From the NCBI GenBank assembly GCA_041391745.1, contig JAWKNK010000018.1, positions 1-64,000 on the forward strand: a DNA stretch of 64,000 bases. Reading direction: 5' to 3'. The DNA is from JAIXWP01 sp041391745. Its GTDB lineage: Bacteria > Bacteroidota > Bacteroidia > Flavobacteriales_D > Sanyastnellaceae. Shown here piece after piece: positions 9,190 to 18,479 of this stretch (position 1 is the first letter of the stretch; each line of letters begins with the position of its first letter). Under the pieces are notes generated by a model. The model was not told the DNA's origin, did no database searches, and was given only the letters and a program-made list of their open reading frames with translations. A program made the position numbers and the translations under genes.

Positions 9190-9252
9190 AATTGTAGATT
9201 TAATACCTGTTTTACAACATAGGCACTGTTCCTAATTTTTTTTGTGGGGGTA

Positions 9253-9375
9253 TCTCATCAAATGCGTCAGAAAACTCTGATAGCTCACGCCACGTTCTTT
9301 GCAAAATGCCACTTTACTTAATCCTGATTGGTGAAAATCTGAAATCACCTCAGCCCAATTTTGTTTTGTTCTCAT
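9253..9375 (-). pseudogene. IS66-family TnpA-like N-terminal fragment
   Basis: An ATG at 9375 opens a frame reading MRTKQNWAEVISDFHQSG and LSKVAFCKERGVSYQSFLTH, the N-terminal helix-turn-helix of the small IS66 accessory protein. The match ends at the inverted repeat of the IS3 element, so the gene was probably cut by that insertion. Confidence 0.65.
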
Positions 9376-9492
9376 GCGTCAAAAGAATAACTTCGGTCGA
9401 AAAGAATCAATATGCAGTTGGCCGTGGGGTTACTTTGCACCCGAAGATAAACATTTTACTTCACTTATCTTATTATCCATCTACGGATATAA

Positions 9493-9618
9493 TTATTCAT
9501 CAGCTCATCAGATATTACGCAGCGTTCGACGATGATGTATTCTTTTTTGATCAGCTGCCAAGCAAGCAACTTCAATCCAGAAGAATGGTTAGAAGATCTG
9601 CTGCTCAGAATCAAATGA
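9493..9618 (+). pseudogene. IS66-family transposase (TnpC) C-terminal fragment
   Basis: The plus strand is open from 9493 to a TGA at 9618 and encodes TQRSTMMYSFLISC and NFNPEEWLEDLLLRIK. This is the typical C-terminal end of IS66 transposases (MIYSFFGSCK...NPYEWLKDVL). It lies in the opposite orientation to the TnpA scrap at 9253-9375, so the two cannot be remnants of one simple element. The 120 bp between them show nothing I recognise. Confidence 0.6.
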
Positions 9619-9748
9619 ACTAAATAATGCGACCTCACCAATCTGCTTCCTCACCTCTTGAAAAATTCAAAACTGTAAAAAGTTATATTTTTAAAGACTT
9701 GCTTGAGCGGGGGGATAAAACGTAAAAGGCAGATAAGATTTTACGGGA

Positions 9749-10144
9749 TTATAAATCATCGTGTTCATTGACATCTGAATTTAACTTCTTGCGATGTTTA
9801 TACCTTTTTAAAAATTCGTAAAAAAAAGGTATGCATGAAACAATGGTTGTAATTGAAGATCTCTTCAATGCAAAAACCCAATCACCTGGTAATCTAATAA
9901 AGTTTTGATATACAAAAAAACCTATAAAAGCGGCTATAGCTGTTAAAACTAACCTTGTTTCCATTTTTGATCGAACTACAAATTTTATTAATGTGAAATA
10001 AATTAAGTAATAAATAAAAAAATAAATTAAAAAGTATTTTGGACCATTCTTTAAACCCAATATGATGTGAGAAGTAAAATCAAAAATGAGCATTCCAATG
10101 ACGGAGAAACAAAAAATAATCATAAAATATTTGACTCGACTCAT
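9749..10144 (-). CDS. Small polytopic membrane protein, candidate immunity to the RHS tip
   Basis: The 131-residue product has about four hydrophobic segments (YFMIIFCFSVIGMLIFDF, FLIYFFIYYLIYFTLIKFVV, LVLTAIAAFIGFFVY, and a weaker one near IVSCIPFFYEFL) and a charged tail. It starts 14 bp after the stop of the RHS gene at 10159 on the same strand. That is the usual place for an immunity gene in RHS and other polymorphic toxin loci. A membrane immunity protein would suit a tip that acts on membranes. No family is recognised. Confidence 0.5.
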   Translation of the reverse strand: MSRVKYFMIIFCFSVIGMLIFDFTSHIILGLKNGPKYFLIYFFIYYLIYFTLIKFVVRSKMETRLVLTAIAAFIGFFVYQNFIRLPGDWVFALKRSSITTIVSCIPFFYEFLKRYKHRKKLNSDVNEHDDL

Positions 10145-10158
10145 ATGATAGAATAAAA

Positions 10159-11777
10159 TTAGTTAGATAGGCCCTTTTTTACTTTTTCGCCAGCCCCTGG
10201 TAATTTTTTAATTGCAGAATTCATTACTTTACCATTAATGTCTAGTATATCTACGACTTCTTTTTTCACATCATCAGGCAGTTTATTATAGAAATCATTG
10301 AAATTTGAATCATCTCTTTGAGCTGATTTAGTTTCATTTGAATCACTGCCAGCTGTTTCAGAGTTGCTAGCTTCAATGCTGTTTTCATCTTGGTCTAAAA
10401 CTTTTTGATAATAGAAAAACTCATCTGTTTCTTCGGTAACAGACTCAACAACTGCCTCCATACTTCCCAAATCTTGGTCGAAAATTGCCCCATATAAACT
10501 TGGCTCAGTATATCTACTTCCAAATTTTAAAGTTGTAATTGTTCTTGTTACTGTAGTAACTAGAACATCTCCGATCATTTCCCAATTTTCAAGATGCTGC
10601 TCAGTTGTGGTTATTGTGTATACAATTGCACTAACCCAATAAGCATTTACCCCTCCAGAAGTAAGTTTAACCCAATCCGCAACCGAAGAAGACATTGACT
10701 CAACTCTTGAAATATTCCGAAAGTGAACTATCTCCTCATTCAAATCAACCTTTTTCACAATAGTTTTATCATCAACATACTTCAAAGGAGTTGTTCCATG
10801 ACAACTAGCTTTTTCAGGTGAATTGGGTAAGGCCCTAAAATCTAATGGCTCTAGGCCATCAAGGTCAACGCTTGTTATTGGTGTTAATCCAGCAAATTGA
10901 TATGGGGTTAACCAAGCAAAACTTGAACTCAGCGGATCCACACTCAAAAACTTTGCAAGTGCTGGATTGTAAATACGGAACCCGTAGTCATATGTATTTC
11001 CGCCCCCGCCCATGCCTTCATCATCAATCTCCTTCCCATTATACCCATATCGATACTCCTCACCACTCCAACTCCTGCCGCTTAACGTAACTCCAAAAGG
11101 TGAATAGTCTTGGGAGGAAATAACATACGCCACAAAACTTTGCACCACGCCGCTTTGAACGATAGGGAGTTTTTGGTCGCCGATAACTGAGAGAACATTG
11201 CCTAAGTGATTCGACAACTCGTATTGCCTAAAAAGCCGAGTGTGTTGGAGACGACTACATCAATTTATCTTCCACCGAAAAATCATCCTCATTGATCGCA
11301 ACCATCGCATTGTTGCTGTAGGTATAAGAATATTCTAATTTCTCCGTGATCATTCCAATTCGCGAAGAACCGTAGATGTGGCGCTCGGAAAGGTGATAAG
11401 ACTCCGGTGTTTCTAAATCATGTTCGTAAACGGCCATCACATTACCACTCGCATCACGAACATAGAATGTAATGTGCTTCGCAAACTCCGTCTGCCCATC
11501 CATTACATATTTCGCCACTCGATTTCCCATTGCATCATACTCAAACTTCAAGTTATCCTTGTCACTCGAAGATATGAATTTTACTTCACTTATTTTACTA
11601 TCCACCCTCCAAATAATCTCTTCGATTCCTTCTAACGCATCACTCTTGAGTTCTCCGATTTCTGAATAGATGTAATTATTGTTCTCTGGATCTACATTTC
11701 CATTGAGAAGCGTTACTGCTGATGTGTTACCTATTCCTCCTTCTCCAACATCACCCGAGGCATCTTCTACGTGATAA
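10159..11777 (-). CDS. RHS repeat-associated core with variable C-terminal tip (piece B), 5'-truncated
   Basis: Two frames (11255-11605 and 10159-11217) plus sequence up to 11777 encode YD/RHS core ending ELSNHLGNVLSVIGDQKLP, YGFRIYNPALAKFLSVDPL and SVDLDGLEPL. A unique tip of about 240 residues follows. Its end (NGKVMNSAIKKLPGAGEKVKK) does not match a toxin family I know. Homopolymer-type indels near 11225-11265 split the frame. Homology to the copy at 13653-16406 stops abruptly at 11777, where the YhcG gene begins. There is no N-terminal half or signal peptide, so this is an orphan tip cassette. The neighbouring membrane gene is its likely immunity partner. Confidence 0.75.
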
Positions 11778-11791
11778 AGCCATCGTCGCTT

Positions 11792-12775
11792 TTATTTCTC
11801 GTAATCTCCATTACCAAAGAGCTCATGAAGCTTCTGTTGTAAAAGCTTCTTATCAGGAAGTTGTGTTTTATATTCCGCCACCATGGTGGGAGATAAGCTT
11901 CTGCTCAATGAGTATTCCACAACCTCACTGTCTTTGTCTTTACACAATAAGATACCAATACTTGGATTTTCATTCTCTTTTTTCACATCTCTGTCTAAAG
12001 CCTCCAAATAAAAATTCAATTGACCTAATTGATCAGGTCTAAACTTGTCTGCCTTAAGTTCAAATGCCACCAAGCATTGGAGTCCTCTATGGTAAAAAAG
12101 CAAATCAATAAAAAAATCGCTGTTGCCAACTTGCAACTTATACTCTTCACCTATAAATAAAAAGTCCTTTCCAAGTTCGAGAATGAAATTTTTCATTTGT
12201 TTTACAAGTCCTCGCTGCAAATCACTCTCATTATGAAGACTAGACAAGTTCAAAAACTCAAATACATAACTATCTTTAAATGTATTTGATATGTCTTGAT
12301 TACTCTCTCTCAACGGTGTTGAGAGTTTTGAATTACCAATCATTGTCCGCTCAAAGAGGCTTGCAGAGATTTGGCGCTCGAGCTCCCTAAAACTAAAGCT
12401 TTCTTGCACTGCTAGCCGCAAATAGAACTCTCTTTCTTCAAAAGTCTTACACCTTGAAAAGATAGCCAAATTGTGGGACCAACTAATTTCTCTCAACAGT
12501 GTTGAGAGATTTGGAAAATCCTTGTAAGTCTCATAAAACTGTTTCATTCTCCAAATATTCTTATCGGAGAATCCCTTTAAATCTGGCTCTTGACTTTTTA
12601 AAAAACTTGCCAAATCCATTACTACTGAGTCGCCCCATTCAGATTGTTCAATCTTCCTGTGGATATATTCCCCAATATTCCAATAGAGGTCTATAAGTTC
12701 CGTATTAACGGCTTTTACAGCTTTGGACCGAGATTGTCTTATTAGCTGAATAATATATGTAAAACGATTATCCAT
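11792..12775 (-). CDS. yhcG: YhcG/DUF1016 family PDDEXK nuclease
   Basis: The 327-residue protein has the DUF1016 N-terminal domain (LIDLYWNIGEYIHRKIEQSE, GFSDKNIWRMKQFYETY, ISWSHNLAIFSRCK). Its C-terminal PDDEXK-type nuclease core shows FFIDLLFYHRGLQCLVAFEL followed by K and QLNFYL. The catalytic D..ExK pattern is therefore FFID...FELK. Length and layout match full-length family members. The family is widespread in accessory regions, often near restriction-modification or toxin genes, with an unsettled role in nucleic acid processing or defence. It is inserted between RHS fragments on the same strand and looks intact. Confidence 0.9.
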   Translation of the reverse strand: MDNRFTYIIQLIRQSRSKAVKAVNTELIDLYWNIGEYIHRKIEQSEWGDSVVMDLASFLKSQEPDLKGFSDKNIWRMKQFYETYKDFPNLSTLLREISWSHNLAIFSRCKTFEEREFYLRLAVQESFSFRELERQISASLFERTMIGNSKLSTPLRESNQDISNTFKDSYVFEFLNLSSLHNESDLQRGLVKQMKNFILELGKDFLFIGEEYKLQVGNSDFFIDLLFYHRGLQCLVAFELKADKFRPDQLGQLNFYLEALDRDVKKENENPSIGILLCKDKDSEVVEYSLSRSLSPTMVAEYKTQLPDKKLLQQKLHELFGNGDYEK

Positions 12776-12832
12776 TATCTGTTTCGAAAGCTATAAATCT
12801 ATTTTTTTCTATTAATTGAGTTGGTCAGTATT

Positions 12833-12945
12833 CCTCATTTTGTCTTCATCATCTAACTCCTTCCCATTAAACCCATACCGATATCCCTCACTCCAACTCC
12901 TGCCACTTAAAGTTGCACCGAAGGGGGAATAGTCTTGGGAGGTGA
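12833..12945 (-). pseudogene. RHS core fragment (piece C)
   Basis: The minus strand gives ITSQDYSPFGATLSGRSWSE and YRYGFNGKELDDEDKM, the core block that precedes the tip in the other RHS copies. It ends 57 bp before the yhcG start and is cut on both sides. The remaining 12946-13104 holds no gene; a short part near 13030-13060 (CTCTTTGCGAAACTTTGC) resembles the dispersed repeat of the 18-24 kb island. Confidence 0.8.
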
Positions 12946-13104
12946 TATGAGGATGTTTTGTTTTCAATTTTTCTTTTTAGTTGAAAGTAAAAATAGGAAA
13001 AAGAAATATACCGACAATTGAAGAATTCTCTTTGCGAAACTTTGCTTACTCCGCGGCTTTTCTAGATATAAGGGTTACTTAATATGAATGAGTGTCTTTT
13101 ATAA

Positions 13105-13647
13105 CTACTTCACAATTACGTAATCAGTATTGACCAAAATTGAGCTTAAAGAATCGATTTTAAATTTTGTTTGCTCTTCCCATCTTGACTGCTCAGAAAC
13201 ATTTTGTGAATAATTGGTTTCAAAGTCATAAAGGGATTGTATCTGATCATATCTTTCACTTATACTGTCAGCTATTCTTCTCATCTCATTCCTGACATCA
13301 GGTTTGTTTCTTAGCTTACCAACTTCAATTAATGTCTGCAACGCCCCTTCTTGCATCAAATCAAAGTGACATTGTTCATGCCCAAGAAGTTGTGATGAAA
13401 TCTCGTTTGTCTTAATCCAACTCTTTGATTTATCAAAATAAGCATAAACTGTGAGCTTCCATCCCATATAAACAGGTTCAATTGTGGAGGTAATTCCTAC
13501 AAAAGACGATGCGGAATGTCTTGAGTATGTTTGAGGGACACATTTAAAATCTTCAATTTGCAATTTACGAGAATTGCTCCAAACAATAATATCATTTGTT
13601 TGATCTAACATTAAAATAAGCAACAAAGCTAAAAGAACGGTTTTCAT
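13105..13647 (-). CDS. DUF922-like putative zinc protease
   Basis: The 180-residue protein has a hydrophobic N-terminus and an HExxH zinc-site motif at residues 90-94 (LGHEQCHFDL). It also has IIVWSNSRKLQIEDFK, a pattern seen in Bacteroidota DUF922 proteins (a W-x-x-R/K-L-x-W/I-x-D-F opening). Fold and motif suggest an exported metallopeptidase. It starts 5 bp after the stop of the RHS gene at 13653, so it may serve as an immunity or accessory gene of that tip. DUF922 proteins also occur alone, so this link is tentative. Confidence 0.65.
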   Translation of the reverse strand: MKTVLLALLLILMLDQTNDIIVWSNSRKLQIEDFKCVPQTYSRHSASSFVGITSTIEPVYMGWKLTVYAYFDKSKSWIKTNEISSQLLGHEQCHFDLMQEGALQTLIEVGKLRNKPDVRNEMRRIADSISERYDQIQSLYDFETNYSQNVSEQSRWEEQTKFKIDSLSSILVNTDYVIVK

Positions 13648-13652
13648 ATAGT

Positions 13653-16406
13653 TTATCTCGTTTCTGTATAAGTGACACCTGTATTACTTCCTCCTGTGCT
13701 CATATACAACAATTGATCGCCTGTGTTTAAGCTATATCCAATTGCTCCTGTATTATTTAGAACACCTAAAACTTGAATGGCTCCATTGTTCCTTAATACT
13801 GAAACAGTGACTGTTGGATTAACCGCTGTACCATCATTAGAGCTGGGTTGCATTAGAATATTAATTCTGCCAGTACGCTGTGTTGTCATCAGCGGTATAT
13901 ATCCATCAGCCCGCATTATATCTCTATTCAGGCCTCTTCCACCTGGGACAAAGGGCAAAATGTTGTTAGCATTTAATTGATTATTCTGATTTAGATTAGT
14001 TTGCGAACCCGAATTATCTGTTGATTGATTATTTATGTTACCAGTTCCGGTCAAAGAACTACCTGAAGTATTTGTTGCAGTGCTCTCCACAATCCTTTGC
14101 CTATACCAAAATCCAGCCATTTCTGATGATTGTACATCCGCATCAGGCCCTTTTCCCACCCCGTCATTACTTTCAGACATATTTCCTTGTCCTGTTACTT
14201 CAGGATGATTAGGATCATCGTATGGTACGAAAATATAATCATATTTCTCTTCAGGTTTTTGAATGACAAGCTTTTCTGGATTGTTCATACCACCATTGGT
14301 AGCATACCAATTCTTCACTCGCAAATACTCGTCTTTTGTTATTGGAATAGCAGAATCATCAATTTTTGTGCTATTCCACAAGCCGTCATTTGCATTATAT
14401 CCCTCCAATCCCTCAGATTCAATTGTGGCAATAGGTGAATTTGAACAGAAATGATAAGGTGAATAAAAATTAAACTTATGTGCTAGCGGATCCACACTAA
14501 AAAACCTTCCCAATCTTGTATCTTCGACTCTATACTTAAATGAAATAGCGCCGCCCCAAAGCTCTTCGTCTGTTTCTTGATTTTGGAAACCATATCTATA
14601 ACTTTCATCCCTCCAACCCCTGCCGCTTAATGTCACCCCGAAAGGTGAATAGTCTTGGGAGGAAATCACATACCCCACAAAACTTTGCACCACGCCGCTT
14701 TGAACGATGGGGAGTTTTTGGTCGCCGATTACGGATAACACATTGCCCAAGTGATTCGACAACTCATATTGTCTGTAGCCAAGTGTAGTGGTAATAATGA
14801 CATCGATTCGATCCTCAACGACGAATTCATTTTCATTGATATCCACCATCGCATTGTTGCTGTAAGTATAGGAATACTCCACTTTCTCAGTGATCATTCC
14901 AATACGCGATGAGCCGTAGATATGGCGCTCAGAAAGGTGATAAGACTCTGGAGTTTCTAAATCGTGTTCGTACACTGCCATCACATTGCCACTCGCATCA
15001 CGAACATAGAACGTAATGTGCTTCGCAAACTCAGTCTGCCCATCCATTACATATTTCGCAACTCGATTTCCTCCCGAATCAAGTTCGGGATTGAAATCTC
15101 TAAGATTTTTCCTAAGGAAAAAATCTTGACATTTCGAACATCGCATCATATTCAAACTTCAAGTTATCCTTGCCACTCGAAGATATGAATTTTACTTCAC
15201 TTATTTTACTATCCACTCTCCAAATAATCTCTTCGATACCTTCTAAGGCATCACTCTTGAGTTCTCCGATTTCCGTATAGATGTAATTATTGTTCTCCGG
15301 ATCTACATTTCCATTGAGAAGCGTTACTGCTGTTGTGTTACCTATTCCTCCTTCTCCAACATCACCCGAGGCATCTTCTACGTGATAAAGCCTGTTACTA
15401 ATAAGCATCCCCTGAACTTTCTGATAATGATAAGTTAAATCATCGATCAAAGTTCCATTCTGATCCTTTCTTTCTTGAGTCAGAATGTTTCCGTTTCCGT
15501 CGTATGTAAATTGATTGAAATAAGCATCATTCGACATGGAAGTCCATACCCCTGAAGACTCGGTAGAGGATTTCGCTTGAATTAATCGATTGAGCTGATC
15601 ATACTGATAACTCATGCCTAATTTCCCTGTAATATCAGATGGATCCACAGTAGCACCCGTAGCAGCATCAATGTTAGATATCATGTGGCCAATGTTACCA
15701 TTCCAAGATCTTCTCTATTGGCAATCAAATCTCCTCCCGTGGCGCCCTGCCAAGATGGAGCTGAAGTGTTTATTCTATTGTAATCGCCTTCAAAGTATCC
15801 TAAACTGAGACTAAAGGCATCTTTCGCCACATTCGCATGAAAATGATTCTCTCGTGCATCTCCTCCCATATCATTATCTGGGTTCAAATCTTCGCTATTC
15901 ACTCCTTTTAGCCATCCTTGAAGTGTATAAGCGTAGTCTATACCCTGCACAAGATGCTCTCCTAACTCCACTCTGGCCAAAGAACCATGTTGATAGTATC
16001 GGTAGGATGCGTCCTGGGTCCACCCTACAGCTTCCGCGTAAAAGTCGTCTAGTGGGTGCGCTTCTGTACTTGTAAAAACGTCTGTAATTCTATTGTCTGC
16101 ATCATATAAATAATGATGATGCATCGCATCTGTTTTACCATCCTGATAATTGACCTCATGAACATTTCCAGAAATCAAATCATAGGTGTAATCCATTCGT
16201 TTGAATCGCATTTGGGCTAATTCATTTTCATGAATAGCCATGGCTGGCTGATCCTGAACGAGTGTCTTTACGTTGTAATAACCATTAATCAATGAACCAA
16301 AAATTGATTTCATTGCCACGGAATTGATAGAGTTCTCATCCTTCTGACCAGCCTCCTTCACACGTCCCAACTCATCGTATAGCGTATAACTGAACTGATC
16401 ATTCAC
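13653..16406 (-). CDS. RHS/YD-repeat protein with variable tip (piece D), 5'-truncated and broken twice
   Basis: Three frames (15681-16406, 15112-15684, 13653-15155) form one RHS protein of about 900 residues. Core signatures include YTYDLISGNVHEVNYQDGK, YAYTLQGWLKGVN, YQYDQLNRLIQAKSS, SERHIYGSSRIGMITEK and YELSNHLGNVLSVIGDQKLP. The tip starts after FFSVDPLAHKFNFYSPYHF and is about 260 residues, rich in Asn, Gly, Ser and Thr, with no known toxin motif. The first break, near 15703, is cured by one T (DLWNGNIGHM). The second is a 67-bp insertion at 15072-15138. Upstream of 16406 the frame runs about 40 bp into degenerate AGTTAA repeats, so the exported N-terminal part is missing. Confidence 0.8.
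15072..15138. repeat. 67-bp double-hairpin insertion inside the RHS core
   Basis: Aligned with piece B (11518-11548), piece D carries 67 extra bases between CGATTTCC and CATCGCATCATA. The insert has a perfect 7-bp palindrome TCCCGAATCAAGTTCGGGA (15072-15090) and a second near-perfect hairpin AAGATTTTTCC/GGAAAAAATCTT (15102-15127). Since 67 is not a multiple of three, it shifts the RHS frame. A palindrome with identical arms occurs in intergenic DNA at 52454-52472. Confidence 0.85.
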
Positions 16407-16574
16407 TTGCTGCTTCGTGTTAACTAGTTTAACTGTCTTAACTAATCAAGTAAGGTGTCGATGAAATATTGATTTTCAACGACTAAGATTCATTTAATTT
16501 CGACGAAAGTTAAAAAATCTTCGATAAAACTTGTTTTTTGTCAGATGGGGTTATACTTTTGTGATAACTAACTA

Positions 16575-17987
16575 ATGACCGAACACAAAATGTTCAAGCC
16601 TAACACACTACAGCTAGCGGTTTACTTGCTTAGCGCAACACTTTTTCTTTCAAGTTGTCGCCGCGACAATTCAGAAGAGACCACGAATGATCCAACACCA
16701 ACAGAGGACTTGGATATTCAAATCAGAGCATTATTAGAAAATGCGAGTCCAAATGGCGCAGTTGGCTTTTTCAAAATGCCATCAAGCAACGATTACAGCG
16801 CCATTCCACAAGATCCGATGAACCCATTAAATGCATACAAAGTGCAGTTGGGGCAAATGTTGTTTCATGAGACAAGACTTGCAGGGCATCCAATGGATAA
16901 CTCTGCGATGTACACCTATAGTTGCGCATCATGTCACCACGCACCTGCTGGATTCCAAGCGGGAATTGCGCAAGGTTTAGGTGAAGGTGGTTGGGGTTAT
17001 GGTTCATACGGAGAAGGCCGTCACCGCAATCCAATCGCGGCGTACGACGATGATACCTATTTGGATGTTCAGCCCATTCGCACACCTTCAGCGATGAACG
17101 GTGCATATCAAAAAAATCAACTTTGGAATGGACAGTTTGGTGCTACGAATTTGAATGTAGGAACAGAAGCTTCATGGACAGCAGGCACACCAAAAGAAAC
17201 GAATTTCCTTGGTTTTGAGGGATTAGAAACACAAGCTATTGCTGGAATGGGTGTTCACCGTTTGGCATGCGATACCTATGTTTCCTCAATAATCCAACAT
17301 ATAATTATTTGTTCAATCAAGCATTCGCTTCCATGCCGCAAGACCAACGCATATCTAAAAAGACAATGGGCTTAGCGATTGCAGCGTATGAAGAAGAACG
17401 TTGCTTGCCAATCAGAGCCCATGGCAATTCTATTTGCAAGGAGACTTTACCGCATTGAACGATCAAGAAAAGCGTGGAGCTATTTTATTTTTTGGTGATG
17501 CGGGTTGTGTGAGTTGTCATACAGGTCCGGCGCTCAATAGCATGGATTTTTACGCCTTAGGTTTGGGTAATTTGGAAATGGGGAATTATGGAGTAGAAGT
17601 TTCAGATCCGTCAAAACCAGAGCACAAAGGCCGCGGTGGATTCACGGGCAACGCTGCGGATATGCATAAATTCAAAGTGCCTCAACTGTACAATTTGAAA
17701 GATTCACCATTCTACGGACACGGAGCAACAGTTCATTCTATTAGAGAAATGGTAGAGTATAAAAACAATGCTAATCCTGAGAATCCAAACGTACCATATA
17801 CCAGATCAGTTCACAATTCCATCCGTTGGGATTGACGGCAGATCAAATCGACGACATCACAGCATTTTTATCTGAAGCTTTGTATGATCCCTATTTGAAT
17901 AGATATGTTCCTATTTCGCTTCCTAGTGGTCAGTGTTTCCCGAATGCGGATACACAAAGTCAGATTGATATGGGATGTTTTCAATAA
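16575..17987 (+). CDS. MauG/CcpA-type di-heme peroxidase lipoprotein, three frameshifts
   Basis: A lipoprotein signal (YLLSATLFLSSCRRDN) is followed by the di-heme cytochrome c peroxidase layout: LGQMLFHETRLAG, first heme CASCHH, RNPIAAYDDD, RTPSAMNGAY, second heme CVSCHTGPALNS, then FKVPQLYNLKDSPFYGHGAT. The tail LTADQIDDITAFLSEALYDP ends at 17987. The frame breaks near 17255, 17395 and 17800. The first two are mended by one base in short runs of G or A. In-frame length would be about 466 residues, longer than simple Ccp. The enzyme would reduce peroxide or oxidise a protein partner in the envelope. Start may be 16575 or 16590. Confidence 0.85.
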
Positions 17988-18051
17988 GGAAATCGAGTGA
18001 AAGATTGAGAGGAGCATTTAAGGGTATAAGTTGCAGCTTGAGGAGTGTGAA

Positions 18052-18135
18052 ATGAACGGAAAAAAAGAAGTTGTCCTTCTACTTTTGAGATCGAAGGAAG
18101 TAGAGGATTATTTCTCTTCCAAAAGCGATCATTAG
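18052..18135 (+). CDS. Possible 27-residue small protein before a terminator
   Basis: ATG at 18052 opens a 27-codon frame (MNGKKEVVLLLLRSKEVEDY...). It is preceded by GAGGAG 8-13 bp upstream and followed 24 bp later by a strong terminator. No homology can be judged at this length and the frame may be chance. Confidence 0.2.
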   Translation: MNGKKEVVLLLLRSKEVEDYFSSKSDH

Positions 18136-18159
18136 TTATTTAAGTAATCAAGAACCGAC

Positions 18160-18188
18160 AGCCCCGCAACGAGCGGGGCTTTTGGTTT
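18160..18188 (+). terminator. Rho-independent terminator
   Basis: GC-rich stem AGCCCCGC, loop AACG/AG, stem GCGGGGCT, then TTTTGG. It would end transcription of the di-heme peroxidase unit and marks the edge of the gene-poor island. Confidence 0.85.
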
Positions 18189-18320
18189 TTGGATCGTGGA
18201 TCGTGGTTCATGGATCGTGGATCATGGATCGGTTCTGTTCCTTGTTTATTGTTCCTTGTTTCTTGTTCCTTGTTTCTTTTTCTTGTTCCTTGTTTATTGT
18301 TTCCTTGTTTCTTGTTCCCT
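18187..18320. repeat. 7-bp degenerate repeats (TGGATCG and GTTCCTT types)
   Basis: About seven heptamers of TGGATCG/TGGTTCA/TGGATCA are followed by about twelve heptamers of GTTCCTT/GTTTCTT/GTTTATT. Period seven is clear despite sequence drift. Related heptamers are at 3096-3166 and 52403-52525. Confidence 0.8.
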
Positions 18321-18478
18321 CTTTTGCGCATCTTGGCGTCCCTTGCGTCTTCGCGTTTAGTAGAAACACTGCGATGAGAAGTACTACTCATCAAGACATA
18401 TTGAAACATAGGCGCCAAGCACGCCAAGATTTCTAGTAAAGAAAAATGACTCTTCGCAGTACACAACTCCCGAAGAGA
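18321..18478. repeat. Dispersed CGCAAAG/GCGTCT-type repeat, copy 1
   Basis: Left part TTGCGCATCTTGGCGTCC..TTGCGTCTTCGCG and right part GGCGCCAAGCACGCCAAG are the two sides of a unit found again at 19735, 21242, 22285, 23305 and 24305. The two sides are roughly inverted with respect to each other. The core TTGCGTCTT is the motif into which the IS110 element inserted in another copy. Confidence 0.8.
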
Positions 18479-18479
18479 A

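Larger units (their letters stand above)
8239..9252. mobile_element. Decayed IS3-family insertion sequence (copy 2) with terminal inverted repeats
   Basis: The element carries orfA (8908-9189) and a broken orfB (8280-8884) on the minus strand. The ends look like imperfect inverted repeats: TACCCCCA...ACAGTG at 8239-8260 and its reverse complement at 9224-9252. The length of 1014 bp is shorter than the usual 1.2-1.3 kb because the N-terminal part of OrfB is missing. No convincing target duplication was found. It sits between the lost toxin tail and an IS66 fragment, which it probably interrupted. Confidence 0.7.

Noticed and set aside
8239..9252. Target-site duplication for the IS3 copy
   Set aside because: The three to five bases on each side do not match.
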